Assembly: GCF_003480315.1 (NCBI RefSeq)
Contig: NZ_QUIV01000014.1
Location: forward strand, 1,429 to 51,311
Length of the DNA: 49,883 nucleotides
Direction of reading: 5' to 3'
Origin: Clostridium sp. AM33-3
GTDB lineage: Bacteria > Bacillota > Clostridia > Lachnospirales > Lachnospiraceae
The notes beneath the pieces were generated by a model. That model was not told where the DNA came from. It saw nothing but the letters and a program-made list of their open reading frames with translations, and did not search any database. The position numbers and the translations under genes are program-made. This document shows, one piece after another, positions 20,320 to 29,700 of the stretch. Position 1 is the first letter of the stretch. The number at the start of each line of letters is the position of its first letter.

Positions 20320-20979
20320 TTACGCTCCTGCTTCTATCTGCTGATACAAATATCTAAGTGCCTCCCGGATCCCTCCAACCTCATCGATCAGTCCGGTCTT
20401 TACCGTATCCTGGCCTACCAGCACAGTACCGAGATCTTTCGTCAGCATTTCCGTGTTCAGCATCAGCTTCTTCACCTGATCGTAGGCGATCTCTGCGTGC
20501 TCACTCACAAAAGTCAGGATCCGGTCCTGGATCATCTCAAAATACTCATAAGTCTGGGAAGCTCCGATCACGGTCCCGCTCATCCGCACCGGATGCACCA
20601 TCATGGTCCCGGTCGGCACAATAAAGGAATGATCTGTTGACACTGCAAGCGGCACTCCGATGGAATGGCTGCCGCCCAGGACCAGTGATACCGTCGGCAT
20701 GGAAAGAGAGGCGATCATCTCCGCAATCGCCAGGCCTGCATCTACATCGCCTCCAGAAGTATTTAGCAATACCAGAAGGCCTTCCACGCTGTCGTCATCT
20801 TCCAGCTGCGCCAGCTTTGGCAGGATCTGGTCATACTTGGTGGTTTTCGTATTGCCGGAAAGGTTTTCATGGCCTTCCACTTCTCCGATAATGGAAAGCA
20901 GACAGATTTTGTGTTTGCCGTTGCTGCCATCCAGGATAGCCCGGGCATCGTTCTGATTCACATTTTCTTCGTTATTCAT
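20320..20979 (-). CDS. tepA: ClpP-like serine protease TepA (translocation-enhancing protein)
   Basis: Crotonase/ClpP-fold peptidase of the TepA type. The 219-residue protein has SGGDVDAG (75-82), the nucleophile segment GGSHSIG (likely Ser106) and His129 in MMVHP, matching the ClpP oxyanion, Ser and His positions. There is no N-terminal signal. In Bacillus the homologue assists protein export or signal-peptide degradation and is linked to spoIIIE, the same neighbour seen here. It is the first gene of the minus-strand block and is divergent from citC. The start follows AAAGGAGATCC. Confidence 0.92.
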   Translation of the reverse strand: MNNEENVNQNDARAILDGSNGKHKICLLSIIGEVEGHENLSGNTKTTKYDQILPKLAQLEDDDSVEGLLVLLNTSGGDVDAGLAIAEMIASLSMPTVSLVLGGSHSIGVPLAVSTDHSFIVPTGTMMVHPVRMSGTVIGASQTYEYFEMIQDRILTFVSEHAEIAYDQVKKLMLNTEMLTKDLGTVLVGQDTVKTGLIDEVGGIREALRYLYQQIEAGA

Positions 20980-21043
20980 ATAAGGATCTCCTTTTCTTCC
21001 ATACTATAGATATTTACAAATATCCCCCATAACTCAGGATATA

Positions 21044-21073
21044 TTCGCATTTTCTCCGCGAATGCGTTATACT
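21044..21073 (+). promoter_or_regulatory. possible citC promoter overlapping an inverted repeat
   Basis: A good -10 box TATACT lies at 21068-21073 with a weak -35 (TTCGCA, 21044-21049) 18 bases upstream. The spacer is bracketed by the inverted repeat CGCATT (21046-21051) and AATGCG (21061-21066), which could be an operator. It lies about 30 bases ahead of the citC start. Confidence 0.4.
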
Positions 21074-21104
21074 AGGGGCAATATGAAATCCGGAGGAATT
21101 ATGA

Positions 21105-22178
21105 ATGATGTCAGACTATACCGTAAGCAGAATTTTACCCACCGATAAGCGCGCTGTGCGCCAGATGAACGCATTATTAGAAAATGAAGGAATCGAACGG
21201 GACAAAAATCTTGATTACAGCATCGGACTGTTCGATGATAATTACGATCTTGTGGCAACCGGCTCCTGTTTTGCCAACACACTGCGCTGCATGGCTGTTT
21301 CTTCCGAACACCAGGGGGAAGGCCTGATGAACCAGATCATCTCCCATCTGATCGAGTTTCAGTATAGCCGCGGCAACACCAGTCTCTTTCTGTATACAAA
21401 ATGTAATACTGCGCGTTTCTTTGGTGATCTGGGCTTTTACGAGATTGCCCGGGTAGAGGGCAAGGTAGTTTTCATGGAAAACCGCAGGACCGGCTTTTCT
21501 GACTACCTGAAACGTCTACAGAGAGAAACTTCTGCTTTCCTCGAAAGTGAAAAAGAACAGGACGCGAAAATCGGTGCCGTCATCATGAATGCCAACCCAT
21601 TTACCCTGGGCCACCGCTATCTGGTCGAACAGGCTGCAGCCGCAGTAGATCTGCTGCATGTGTTTGTGGTATCCGAAGATGCCTCTCTCGTTCCCTTCTC
21701 CGTCCGCAGACAGCTGGTGGCAGAGGGCTCTGCAGATCTTCCAAATGTGATCTGCCACGAAACCGGCCCCTACATGATTTCCAACGCCACCTTTCCATCC
21801 TACTTTTTAAAAGACTCCGACACCGTCATCCGCTCCCACGCTAAGCTAGATATTCAGGTCTTTCTGCGCATTGCCAAGGCCCTGTCCGTGACCGACCGAT
21901 TCGTGGGCGAAGAACCCTTCAGCCAGGTAACCGGAATCTACAATCAGGTGATGGCAGAAGAACTGGCATCCGCAGGACTTAACTGCCATGTCATTCCGCG
22001 AAAGGCCGATGAGGACGGTGCCATCAGTGCCTCCGAGGTCCGCTGCCTGATCAGAGACGGCAACTTTGAAGCACTAAAAAAGAAGGTGCCAGCATGCACC
22101 TTCCGGTATTTCACCTCCGAGGCCGCCGAACCTGTCATTCAGAAGATCCGGTCAGCCGCAGAGGTACGGCATTACTAA
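21105..22178 (+). CDS. citC: [citrate (pro-3S)-lyase] ligase, orphan
   Basis: Acetylates the prosthetic group of citrate lyase and so switches the enzyme on. The 357-residue protein has an N-terminal GNAT-type acetyltransferase-like domain (about 1-130). The C-terminal nucleotidyltransferase domain carries NANPFTLGHRYLVE (162-175), the HxGH-like ATP site of the family. An ATG at 21105 or the next one at 21108 both fit the CGGAGGA ribosome site. No citD, citE, citF, citX or citG is in the window, so it stands alone. It may serve a lyase encoded elsewhere, or have been recruited to activate another acyl carrier protein. It converges with cls, only three bases apart. Confidence 0.85.
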   Translation: MMSDYTVSRILPTDKRAVRQMNALLENEGIERDKNLDYSIGLFDDNYDLVATGSCFANTLRCMAVSSEHQGEGLMNQIISHLIEFQYSRGNTSLFLYTKCNTARFFGDLGFYEIARVEGKVVFMENRRTGFSDYLKRLQRETSAFLESEKEQDAKIGAVIMNANPFTLGHRYLVEQAAAAVDLLHVFVVSEDASLVPFSVRRQLVAEGSADLPNVICHETGPYMISNATFPSYFLKDSDTVIRSHAKLDIQVFLRIAKALSVTDRFVGEEPFSQVTGIYNQVMAEELASAGLNCHVIPRKADEDGAISASEVRCLIRDGNFEALKKKVPACTFRYFTSEAAEPVIQKIRSAAEVRHY

Positions 22179-22181
22179 ATT

Positions 22182-23771
22182 TTACATCAACGGCGCAAAC
22201 AGCCGCAGCACCTTACCCGCGATCTTCTTCGGCATCGGATAAGTTCTGCAGTCTTCCAGGGTGATCTCCTGACAGTGTTTCAGAGTTTCCTGGAAGTCGG
22301 CTTCGGCCTGCTGTACAGCCGGATTCCTGAACAGGTACACGGCGCACTCAAAATGCAGATGCAGGCTCCGGTAGTCCATGTTAATGGAACCTACCACGGC
22401 TTTCGTGTTATCACTGGTAAATACCTTGGCATGTACAAACCCAGGCATATACTCATAGATCTTCACGCCGGCCTGAAGAAGCTCCGCGTAATAAGACCGG
22501 GCCAGGAGGTACGCATAGATCTTGTCCGGAATATGCGGCATGATGATGATCGTCTCAATACCGCGCTTTGCCGCAAACGTCAGTGAAGTGATCATATCAC
22601 TGTCCAGGATCAGATACGGTGTCATGATATGCACATAATAGCGGGATTCGTTTAAGATATCCATATAAACATGCTGTCCTACTGTCTCGTTATCCAGCGG
22701 ACTGTCCCCGTATGGCATCACAAAGCCGGTACCGTCCGGCTCTTTCGGGTTTGAAGCAGCCGGCCGGTACAGATACCGGGCATAATCATCCGTCCGGTGT
22801 TCCGTAATATTCCACATCTGCAGAAACATCATCAGAAATCCGGTGGCCGCATCACCCTTCAGCATAATGGCTGTATCCTTCCAGTGCCCAAACCGCACCT
22901 TGCGGTTAATGTACTCGTCTGCCAGATTCACTCCGCCGGTAAAGGCAGTGTGGCCATCAATGACTGTGATCTTACGATGGTCACGGTTATTCTGATAGGA
23001 AGAAAGGACCGGACGCACCGGAGAAAACATCTTGCAGTGGATTCCGTATTTTTCCAGCTGCTTTGGATATCCGTAAGGCATCAGGGTAAGACTGCACATG
23101 CCATCGTACATAAAACGCACTTCCACACCGGCGGCCGCCTTCTCTTTCAGGATTTCCAGAATACTGTCCCACATTTCGCCCTTTTCCACGATAAAATATT
23201 CCATGAAAATATAACGCTCTGCTTTTCTCAGTTCCTCCAGAAGCACCGGATACATGTCATCTCCCAGCGGAAAATACTGTGCGCTGGTGTTTTCCCAGAT
23301 TGGATATCCTCCATACCTGTTCATATAGTAGGCCAGCCGCGCAGTTCCCCGGCTCTCACGGTACAGACGTTCCATAACCTCCGGCCGCTGTCTCAACATC
23401 GGTTCCGTTTCCTTTATAATTTCTTTCAGTCTCCGGTCAATGGCCCTAGTTCCCGGCTGTGTCTCCACAAACAGATAAAACAATGCGCCGAACACCGGAA
23501 ACACCAGCACAGGAATGATCCAGGAGAGCTGATAAGACGGATTCTGGTTTTTATTAATAATGTAGATCACAACAACCGCACTCAGTCCAACAAAACCGCC
23601 ATACAGGTAAAATACATGTTCCCGCAGCCACTGAAAGCTCAGGCAGAGGATCACAAGCTGGATCAGAAGGGCCGTGATCACAAATGTGGTTCGCCCGAAT
23701 ATTACCCGCAGAAAACGTCCCCAGGTCTTCTTTTTCGGCTTATACAGTTCCCATTCTTCCTGAATATTCAT
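22182..23771 (-). CDS. cls: cardiolipin synthase (phospholipase D family)
   Basis: Membrane enzyme condensing two phosphatidylglycerols into cardiolipin and glycerol. The 529-residue protein has a hydrophobic N-terminus with spans near 30-48, 56-72 and 83-101. Two PLD catalytic motifs follow: HRKITVIDG with His265 and Lys267, and HAKVFTSDNTKAVVGS with His447 and Lys449. The start follows GGAG with nine-base spacing. It lies 40 bases after the LTA-synthase-like gene on the same strand. The two probably form a lipid-head-group operon, as both enzymes use phosphatidylglycerol. Confidence 0.95.
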   Translation of the reverse strand: MNIQEEWELYKPKKKTWGRFLRVIFGRTTFVITALLIQLVILCLSFQWLREHVFYLYGGFVGLSAVVVIYIINKNQNPSYQLSWIIPVLVFPVFGALFYLFVETQPGTRAIDRRLKEIIKETEPMLRQRPEVMERLYRESRGTARLAYYMNRYGGYPIWENTSAQYFPLGDDMYPVLLEELRKAERYIFMEYFIVEKGEMWDSILEILKEKAAAGVEVRFMYDGMCSLTLMPYGYPKQLEKYGIHCKMFSPVRPVLSSYQNNRDHRKITVIDGHTAFTGGVNLADEYINRKVRFGHWKDTAIMLKGDAATGFLMMFLQMWNITEHRTDDYARYLYRPAASNPKEPDGTGFVMPYGDSPLDNETVGQHVYMDILNESRYYVHIMTPYLILDSDMITSLTFAAKRGIETIIIMPHIPDKIYAYLLARSYYAELLQAGVKIYEYMPGFVHAKVFTSDNTKAVVGSINMDYRSLHLHFECAVYLFRNPAVQQAEADFQETLKHCQEITLEDCRTYPMPKKIAGKVLRLFAPLM

Positions 23772-23811
23772 AGTTCTAGTCTCCTGTCTACTGCTCTTCT
23801 TCCGGTATCAT

Positions 23812-25707
23812 TTATTGTTTCTTTCTTGCCGTTCCAAGATGGATCTTATCGCGTCCCACCTGCTGTACTGTAATTTCTTCTTTTTCTTTTGGTTCCACAC
23901 CCTTTGCGATCAGCCTGGTCTTTGAATAATACTGGGTATCTGCGGCCTTCCCGTTCACGCAGATCTTAGACCAGCTGTTGAACGGTCCTCCGAATTCGAT
24001 CACCTGATCCGTATTATGCACCGTGGTTCCCTGGATGATCGGTGTAACCCCAAACTCCAGCTGTGTTGCCTGATACGGAGATTCTCCTCCATAAACCTCA
24101 TGATCACCATACAGGATATCATACTGGAGGAGCTTCATCGCATCCAGGTAGCTCTGGGTATCCGTATCCCGGGCATCCAGATGCCGCTGATGAAAACGCA
24201 GCATGGTTCCTTCATGGATATCCAGCATATTCAGCACATGCGCCGCAAGCTGGTATGCCTCTACATTCCGTTTCACCGCCGGGAGATTCACATTGTTCCA
24301 CACAACATATTTTGTCTGGAAGAGGCTTTCATTCTCCATCTCCTGAGCTGTCCACTCAAAACCCGGCAGGTGGTCTCCATACAGCACCAGAACGGTCGGT
24401 TCCATACGGGTATTCAGCATATTGATCAGCTGCCCCACAAATTCATCCATCTCATGGATCTGCTCGCAGTAATACTCAAAAGACGGATATTTTCCATGCC
24501 CCTGCACGGAAATCGTGTATACAAAATCACTTCCGATCGTGGAATCCAGCACCTTTTCAATTTCTCCCACCAGCACCTTGTCCTTACACCAGCCAGTCGG
24601 ATTCCGCTCAATGTCATACATGTATTCGATGGGGGTAAACGTATCAAATCCAAGCTGGGCAAATACCTTGTGGCGGTCATAGAAGGTTGCCTCATTATTA
24701 TGCACCGCATGAGCCTTGTAGCCCAGATTTTTCATATCAAAGGCCATACTCTCGCAGGCCGTTTTCTGCAGGATTGTCTTGTACGGATATTCACCCGGGC
24801 CGAAGAAATCCAGATTCATGGCACTGATACATTCAAACTCTGTATTGGCTGTGCCGGCTCCTACAGACGGAACACTTAAATATCCGGATGGGAAATTTCG
24901 TTCCAGGAAATGGAACATCGGAATGGGATCACCCTGCACCGGATTATTCCGCCATAGTGTCGGATCAAAAAAGGATTCCAGCTGAAGCATGATGATATTC
25001 GGATAACGTCCTTCTATGGTTTTCGGAACCTCTGCCTGAGTCTGCTCCTCGCTCTCAAGCTGATCCACCGCTTCTATGTCATAACCGTCTGGCTTGTCAA
25101 TCCCGGTATTCAACAAAGAGTTGGCAAAACAGTACGCCACTCCATAATCCTTGTAGGCCTGGCCGATGTTTCCAAAATGAAGTGCCACACGGCCGGATGC
25201 AACTGAAAAATTCAGTGTCCCCCAGATTACCAGCATGGTTACAGCAGCCACACAGCCGGACTCCGTAAAGTTTACTTTATGCTGATCCACCGGTGCCTTT
25301 CGCCAGAGCAGCACGCAAAAAAGGATAGCTGCCACAGCAGCCCCCGCCATCAGAATAATCTGCCACCAGGTAAGATAGGTTGTCAGAAGTGTTGCCGCAT
25401 ATTTCACCAGGCGAAGATCTGCCGCGGTAAACGGTGTTGTCCGGAACACCAGAAGCACACTGTTGGTAATTGCCGCAGTAAATCCGGTCACAAAAAGTAC
25501 AACTGCCAAAAACACTTTGCGTTTTGTAAAAAATACCAGCAGAAACGGGGTCAGAAGCAGCAGCGTATCCAGCAAGAATACCATCGGCGCATGAATCATA
25601 AAACGAACTGTTCCCACAAAGGATTTTCGGTTCAAAATCTCTGTTACCACATTGAGCAGTAATGCCGTTCCTAACAGAATCCCCAGTATCTTCCACAACC
25701 GCTTCAT
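23812..25707 (-). CDS. LTA synthase family protein (phosphoglycerol transferase, sulfatase fold)
   Basis: 631-residue membrane protein with about five N-terminal spans (roughly 5-22, 40-60, 66-88, 117-136, 152-168) and an extracellular alkaline-phosphatase-superfamily domain. Glu244 in LQLESFFDP and the likely catalytic Thr286 in GAGTANTEFE bind the metal and form the glycerophosphate intermediate. GDHLPG (444-449) supplies further metal ligands. The family transfers glycerophosphate from phosphatidylglycerol to teichoic acid or glycolipid. The exact acceptor cannot be told, so no gene symbol is given. The C-terminal 120 residues beyond the catalytic domain look beta-rich. Its leader contains a repeat element. 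Confidence 0.88.
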   Translation of the reverse strand: MKRLWKILGILLGTALLLNVVTEILNRKSFVGTVRFMIHAPMVFLLDTLLLLTPFLLVFFTKRKVFLAVVLFVTGFTAAITNSVLLVFRTTPFTAADLRLVKYAATLLTTYLTWWQIILMAGAAVAAILFCVLLWRKAPVDQHKVNFTESGCVAAVTMLVIWGTLNFSVASGRVALHFGNIGQAYKDYGVAYCFANSLLNTGIDKPDGYDIEAVDQLESEEQTQAEVPKTIEGRYPNIIMLQLESFFDPTLWRNNPVQGDPIPMFHFLERNFPSGYLSVPSVGAGTANTEFECISAMNLDFFGPGEYPYKTILQKTACESMAFDMKNLGYKAHAVHNNEATFYDRHKVFAQLGFDTFTPIEYMYDIERNPTGWCKDKVLVGEIEKVLDSTIGSDFVYTISVQGHGKYPSFEYYCEQIHEMDEFVGQLINMLNTRMEPTVLVLYGDHLPGFEWTAQEMENESLFQTKYVVWNNVNLPAVKRNVEAYQLAAHVLNMLDIHEGTMLRFHQRHLDARDTDTQSYLDAMKLLQYDILYGDHEVYGGESPYQATQLEFGVTPIIQGTTVHNTDQVIEFGGPFNSWSKICVNGKAADTQYYSKTRLIAKGVEPKEKEEITVQQVGRDKIHLGTARKKQ

Positions 25708-25726
25708 AGCTTATTGCCTGTCCTTT

Positions 25727-25819
25727 CTCTCTTGCACTCGTTCTCGTGACTTCGTCACTCGATTGCCTCGTCGTTCGCCATAAGCATGCAAGCATGCTTA
25801 TGGCTCTCTTGCACTCGTT
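25727..25819. repeat. intergenic repeat: 16-bp direct repeats around two hairpins
   Basis: A perfect 16-base direct repeat CTCTCTTGCACTCGTT occurs at 25727-25742 and 25804-25819. Between the copies lie a small hairpin GTGAC-TTC-GTCAC (25746-25758) and a perfect 12-base-arm palindrome CCATAAGCATGC-AA-GCATGCTTATGG (25778-25803). No ORF spans it sensibly. It looks like a REP/MITE-type dispersed element in the leader of the phosphoglycerol transferase gene. Confidence 0.75.
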
Positions 25820-25883
25820 ACATTTTAGCATATTCTGGGGAAAATCAACATAGTTTTTTTTATAAACGAATCTGCGGAAGCAA

Positions 25884-25912
25884 TTGAATTTTTCTGTACT
25901 TTCTCCTATAAT
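25884..25912 (+). promoter_or_regulatory. promoter of the COG2426-type gene
   Basis: TTGAAT (25884-25889), a 17-base spacer and a consensus TATAAT (25907-25912) form a strong sigma-A-type promoter. The predicted message starts near 25919, giving a leader of about 90 bases. Confidence 0.8.
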
Positions 25913-25929
25913 AAAACGTATGTGTCTTT

Positions 25930-25972
25930 TTTGCCGGCGCTATTGCAGGATATATCCTGATTTTCCGGCAAA
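25930..25972 (+). promoter_or_regulatory. structured leader of the COG2426-type gene
   Basis: Within the predicted 5' leader the arms TTTGCCGG (25930-25937) and CCGGCAAA (25965-25972) enclose a perfect 14-base palindrome CAGGATATATCCTG (25946-25959). No U-run follows, so it is not an intrinsic terminator. It could be an RNA structure or a protein operator. I do not recognise a known riboswitch consensus in it. Confidence 0.5.
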
Positions 25973-26008
25973 TTCACACAATTCCATACAGAAAAGTGAG
26001 GATATGTT

Positions 26009-26518
26009 ATGACTGATACTCTGGTACAGGGACTTGCTTCCCTGCTTGGGGGAAAAGTATCCGGCGAAGTGATCATCTTTATCATCTCCATGATCCCGAT
26101 TCTGGAGCTGCGAGGCGGACTGCTCGCTGCCTCCCCTGCCCTCTTGAATGTTCCGATCCTGCGGGCCATTCCCATCTGCGTGATTGGAAATCTGCTCCCG
26201 ATTCCATTCATCCTGCTGCTCATTGAAAAAATCCTGAATGTCATGGAACGCATTCCCGGACTTGGAAAGTTTGCTATTCTGATCCGGCAAAAAGCCGATA
26301 AAAACAAGGGACAGATTGAAAAATTCGGATTCTGGGGCCTGGTTCTTTTTGTAGGCATCCCGCTTCCTGGCACCGGTGCATGGACCGGCTCCCTGGTGGC
26401 CGCTCTTCTCCACATGAAATTCGGCAAAGCCATCGGTGCCATCCTAATTGGAATTATCATGGCTACCGTGATTATGTCTCTTTTATCCTACGGACTGCTT
26501 GGTGCACTTTTCGCCTAA
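26009..26518 (+). CDS. small membrane protein of the COG2426 'small multidrug export' family
   Basis: 169-residue hydrophobic protein with about four membrane segments and the family features MIPILELRGGLLAA near residue 30, a central basic stretch (RQKADKNKG) and LFVGIPLPGTGAWTGSLVAALL. The family is annotated as putative small multidrug exporters on weak grounds, and its fold is related to DedA-like proteins. Transport function here is unproven. A GTGAGGA site precedes the ATG. The gene stands alone, with its own promoter and structured leader, convergent with nifJ across a bidirectional terminator. Confidence 0.85.
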   Translation: MTDTLVQGLASLLGGKVSGEVIIFIISMIPILELRGGLLAASPALLNVPILRAIPICVIGNLLPIPFILLLIEKILNVMERIPGLGKFAILIRQKADKNKGQIEKFGFWGLVLFVGIPLPGTGAWTGSLVAALLHMKFGKAIGAILIGIIMATVIMSLLSYGLLGALFA

Positions 26519-26532
26519 ATGATACAGTTACT

Positions 26533-26587
26533 GGAAACGCCAGTCAAAAAATGCTCTGGTCCCCTGCATTTTTCGACTGGCGTTTCC
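26533..26587. repeat. 22-base imperfect inverted repeat
   Basis: Arms 26533-26554 and 26566-26587 are complementary at 21 of 22 positions with an 11-base loop. The outer part reads GGAAACGCCAGTC and GACTGGCGTTTCC; the inner part is an A-run against a T-run. No classical U-tract follows the full stem. It may act with the next hairpin in ending the upstream message, or be a remnant of a small mobile element. Confidence 0.65.
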
Positions 26588-26602
26588 TGATTCCATCTGT
26601 AC

Positions 26603-26645
26603 AAAAAAGCTCCCGAACCTGCTTTCGCAGGCCGGGAGCTTTTTT
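26603..26645. terminator. bidirectional intrinsic terminator between the COG2426-type gene and nifJ
   Basis: Stem GCTCCCG...CCTGC, loop TTTC, GCAGG...CGGGAGC, flanked by six A on the left and six T on the right. It therefore ends transcription from both convergent genes. Confidence 0.93.
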
Positions 26646-26745
26646 CCGCTACAGCACAAGTCATTCCATCCGGAACTGACCCGCTCATGCTGCCCGGCGG
26701 ACCGGGACAGCTATGAACGATTTATATTGAATTTCTCACGAACGA

Positions 26746-29700
26746 TTACTCGTTGTCGTCACCGTACAGCTTAACCAGCTTGGTCAGGTACTCGTAACGC
26801 TCCTTAGCCTCTGCCTCGTTTCTAGCGAACAGGGTAGCTGCTCTCTCCGGATTCTTCATAGCCAGAGATGCGTAACGAACCTCGCCCTTCAGGAAGTCCT
26901 GATAGCCTTCCATGTTCGGAGCCTTGCTGTCCAGGCTGAACTTCTTCTCAGCAGCCGGGTTGTAACGGAAGTTGTTCCAGTAACCGGTCTCAACTGCCAG
27001 TTTCTCCTCGGTCTGAGCTTTGCTCATGCCCTTCTTGATACCATGGTTGATACACGGAGCGTAAGCCATGATCAGGGACGGACCCGGATATGCCTCTGCC
27101 TCAGCGATAGCCTTAACAGTCTGAGCGTAATCAGCACCCATGGAGATCTGAGCTACGTATACATAGCCGTAAGACATTGCGATGCTTGCAAGATCTTTCT
27201 TCTTGGTCTCTTTACCGCCAGCTGCGAACTGAGCTACAGCACCAGTCTTGGTAGCCTTAGAGGACTGACCGCCGGTGTTGGAGTAAACCTCGGTATCGAA
27301 TACCATAACGTTGATGTCCTTACCGGAAGCAAGGATATGATCTACGCCGCCGAAGCCGATATCGTAAGCCCATCCGTCACCACCGAATACCCACTGGGAC
27401 TTCTTAGCCAGATAGTTCTTGTTTGCTACGATGTACTTGCAGGTCGGGCAGTCAATGCCTTCCAGAGCTGCAACTAACTTATCGGTAGCAGTACCATTGG
27501 TAGCACCTACGGTGAAGGTATCTAAGTACTCTTTGCATGCAGCCTTAACTTCCTCAGAAGCGTTCTCGTTTGCTGCAACCTGCTCTACCTTCTCCTTTAA
27601 CTCATCACGGATTGCGTTCTGAGCCAGTAACATACCGTAACCAAACTCTGCAGCATCCTCGAACAGGGAGTTATCCCATGCCGGACCCTGGCCCTTAGCG
27701 TTTACGGTGTAAGGAGTAGACGGTGAAGAGTTACCCCAGATAGAAGAACATCCGGTTGCGTTGGAGATGTACATTCTGTCACCGAACAGCTGGGTGATCA
27801 GCTTAGCGTACGGAGTCTCACCACATCCAGCACATGCGCCGGAGAACTCAAGTAACGGCTGTTTGAACTGGGAACCCTTAACAGTGGTCTCTTTGAATTT
27901 AGCAACAACATCCTCTTTGATCGGCAGGGTTACTGTATAATCAAAGGTCTTCTGCTCGTCAAGGTGCTTGTCAAGCTTATCCATGGTAAGAGCTTTCTCG
28001 CCCTTCTTGCCAGGACATACGTTTGCACAGGAACCACAACCGGTACAGTCAAGTGCAGATACAGCGATGGTGAACTTGTACTGCGGCATACCAGTTAACG
28101 GTAAGGTAGCGCCCTCAACCTTAGCAGCCTCTTCCTCGGTCATAGCAACCGGACGGATTGCAGCGTGCGGGCAGACATAAGAACAGAAGTTACACTGGAT
28201 ACAGTTCTCGGAATTCCATACCGGAACGTCTACAGCGATACCACGTTTCTCGAATGCAGCAGAACCGGACGGGGTGTTACCATCTACATACTCTTTGAAT
28301 GCAGATACCGGTAAGTTGTTACCTTCCTGAGCGCTGACTTTGGTCTGGATGTTGTTAACGAAATCAACAACGTCTTTTCTGTCGCCGGAAACGGTCTTGT
28401 AATCAAGGCCCTCATCCTCGCAGTTCTTCCAGCTCTCCGGAACCTCTACCTTAACAACGCCAGTAGCACCAGCATCGATAGCAGCCCAGTTCTTTTTAAC
28501 AACGTCCTCACCCTTACGGCCGTAGGTCTTCTGAGCAGCAGCCTTCATCAGGTCAATTGCTTTCTCCTCCGGAATGATACCGGTCAGTTTGAAGAATGCG
28601 GACTGTAAGATGGTGTTGATACGGGTCGGGCCCATGCCGGTCTCGATACCGATCTTAACACCGTCGATGGTGTAGAAGTTGATGTTGTGGTCAGCGATGA
28701 ATTTCTTCATCTGTCCCGGAAGGTGCTTGTCCAGCTCCTCGTGAGTCCACGGGCAGTTTAACAGGAAAGTACCGCCGTCAACCAGCTCCTGAACCATGTT
28801 GTACTTACGAACGTATGCCGGGTTGTGGCATGCTACGAAGTTTGCCTGATGGATCAGGTAGGTGGATTTGATCTTCTTATGACCGAAACGAAGGTGAGAC
28901 ATGGTAACACCGCCGGATTTCTTGGAGTCATAATCGAAGTAAGCCTGTGCGTACATATCGGTATTGTCACCGATGATCTTGATGGAGTTCTTGTTAGCAC
29001 CTACGGTACCGTCTGCGCCCAGACCCCAGAACTTACAGTTGGTGGTTCCTTCCGGAGTGGTAACAAGCGGAGCGCCTACCGGCAGGGACAGATTGGTAAC
29101 ATCATCTACGATACCGGTGGTAAATCTCTTGATGGTGCTGTTCTCATAAATAGCAACGATCTGAGACGGAGTGGTATCTTTGGAACCAAGACCATAACGG
29201 CCGGAGAAGATCTCAGCCTGGTCGAACTTGCTGCCCTTTAATGCTGCAACAACATCCAGGTATAACGGCTCGCCTAAGGAACCCGGCTCTTTGGTTCTGT
29301 CAAGAACAGTGATCTTCTTAACGGTATCCGGGATAACATCGATCAGAGCCTCTGCGCAGAACGGTCTGTACAGACGAACTTTTACAACACCAACTTTAGC
29401 GCCGGTGGTCTTTCTCATGTAATCGATGGTCTCCTCGATGGTATCGTTAACGGAACCCATAGCGATGATAACCTGCTCAGCATCCTCAGCACCGTAGTAG
29501 TTAAACAGTTTGTAGTCGGTACCGATCTTAGCATTAACTTTGTCCATGTACATCTGTACAACGCCCGGAAGAGCATCGTAGTAAGAGTTACATGCCTCAC
29601 GAGCCTGGAAGAAGATATCCGGGTTCTGTGCAGAACCTTTCTGGGACGGGTTGTTCGGGTTTAATGCTTTTGCACGATACTCTGCAATTGCATCCCAGTC

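Noticed and set aside
22082..22105. Hairpin GAAGGTGC...GCACCTTC near the end of citC as a terminator
   Set aside because: It is inside coding sequence with no T-run after it; probably incidental.
22797..23873. 358-residue open frame on the plus strand
   Set aside because: Antisense to the cardiolipin synthase gene, whose motifs are intact; no initiation signals.
25277..25831. 184-residue minus-strand frame running through the repeat element
   Set aside because: Out of frame with the phosphoglycerol transferase gene and starting beyond the repeat; the product resembles no protein and the true gene has clear motifs.
25913..26008. Guanidine-type riboswitch ahead of the small exporter gene
   Set aside because: The consensus ACGR loops and G/C-rich segments of known guanidine riboswitch classes are not seen.
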